A program made the position numbers and the translations under genes. From assembly GCA_031267475.1 (NCBI GenBank), contig JAIRZA010000134.1:1-6434 (forward strand): a stretch of 6,434 nt of DNA. Reading direction: 5' to 3'. The notes under the pieces were generated by a model, which made no database searches, was not told the origin of the DNA, and saw only the letters and a list, made by a program, of their open reading frames with translations. Of this stretch, positions 6,371 through 6,434 are shown piece after piece. This DNA comes from Spirochaetaceae bacterium. GTDB lineage: Bacteria; Spirochaetota; Spirochaetia; Treponematales; Breznakiellaceae. Each line of letters begins with the position of its first letter. The first letter of the stretch is position 1.

Positions 6371-6375
6371 CCTCC
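6371..6375 (-). promoter_or_regulatory. Ribosome binding site deciding the start at 6362
   Basis: GGAGG with an 8-nt spacer (AATTAAGA) to the ATG at 6362. It overlaps the competing in-frame ATG at 6377, which rules that start out. Confidence 0.8.
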
Positions 6376-6418
6376 ATAAAAATAGTTTCATTATCTGCCG
6401 TAAAGTATTTCAAATGGT

Positions 6419-6424
6419 ATTATA
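6419..6424 (-). promoter_or_regulatory. Candidate -10 box (TATAAT) of the operon promoter
   Basis: A perfect TATAAT reads on the minus strand in an AT-rich stretch ahead of the first gene. Its -35 partner would fall at about 6442-6447, outside the window, so the promoter cannot be confirmed. If real, transcription starts near 6412 and gives a leader of about 50 nt with a normal ribosome binding site, too short for a molybdenum cofactor riboswitch. Confidence 0.45.
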
Positions 6425-6434
6425 AAACAATTCG

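Noticed and set aside
6363..6413. Longer N-terminus for the first binding protein, starting at TTG 6413 or ATG 6377
   Set aside because: ATG 6377 overlaps the GGAGG that serves 6362, and the TTG has no ribosome binding site; the extra residues would put a polar stretch ahead of the signal peptide.
4200..6434. Base composition change (plus strand T-rich on the right, A-rich on the left) as a sign of transfer
   Set aside because: Explained by protein type: soluble proteins on the minus strand favour A at codon position two, membrane proteins favour T, which flips the plus-strand bias.

Overview
The window holds six genes, all on the minus strand and almost end to end. In transcription order (high to low coordinates) they are: a periplasmic binding protein (6362-5277), a cytoplasmic protein with a MoeA/CinA-type molybdopterin-binding fold (5249-4212), a second binding protein (4015-2900), a FecCD-type permease (2890-1868), its ATPase (1871-1089) and a second FecCD-type permease (1078-35). 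This is a complete importer of the siderophore/heme/B12 class (two different permeases, one ATPase, binding protein), plus an extra binding protein and a molybdenum-cofactor-type protein.

Layout: a consensus -10 box (6419-6424) lies about 57 nt before the first gene, with its -35 off the window edge. The first two genes are 27 nt apart. A 196-nt gap (4016-4211) follows. It contains no gene, but holds three short hairpins, two of which are diverged copies of one 35-nt palindromic element. The last four genes are tightly packed: 9 nt, a 4-nt ATGA overlap, then 10 nt. The window ends at a 10-bp hairpin just after the last stop codon.

Working model (inference): one or both binding proteins capture a metal oxyanion or metal complex in the periplasm. 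The two permeases form a heterodimeric channel driven by an ATPase dimer. The molybdopterin-binding-fold protein next to them suggests molybdate or tungstate, rather than ferric siderophore or B12, as in the MolBCA class, whose permeases and ATPase resemble B12/siderophore importers. Nothing in the sequence fixes the substrate. The molybdopterin-fold protein ends in a compact Cys-rich tail (C-x2-C-x2-C-H-x3-C), the most unusual protein feature here.

Organism: a diderm bacterium, since the binding proteins have signal peptides. Signal peptides ending in FAGG/WAGG followed by Gly/Gln/Thr-rich linkers, moderate GC and palindromic intergenic repeats with CTGTTCCAAAA cores remind me of Treponema-like spirochaetes, perhaps gut-associated anaerobes. 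This is pattern memory, not a search result, and only moderately reliable. I see no tRNA, rRNA, CRISPR, insertion sequence or broken gene.
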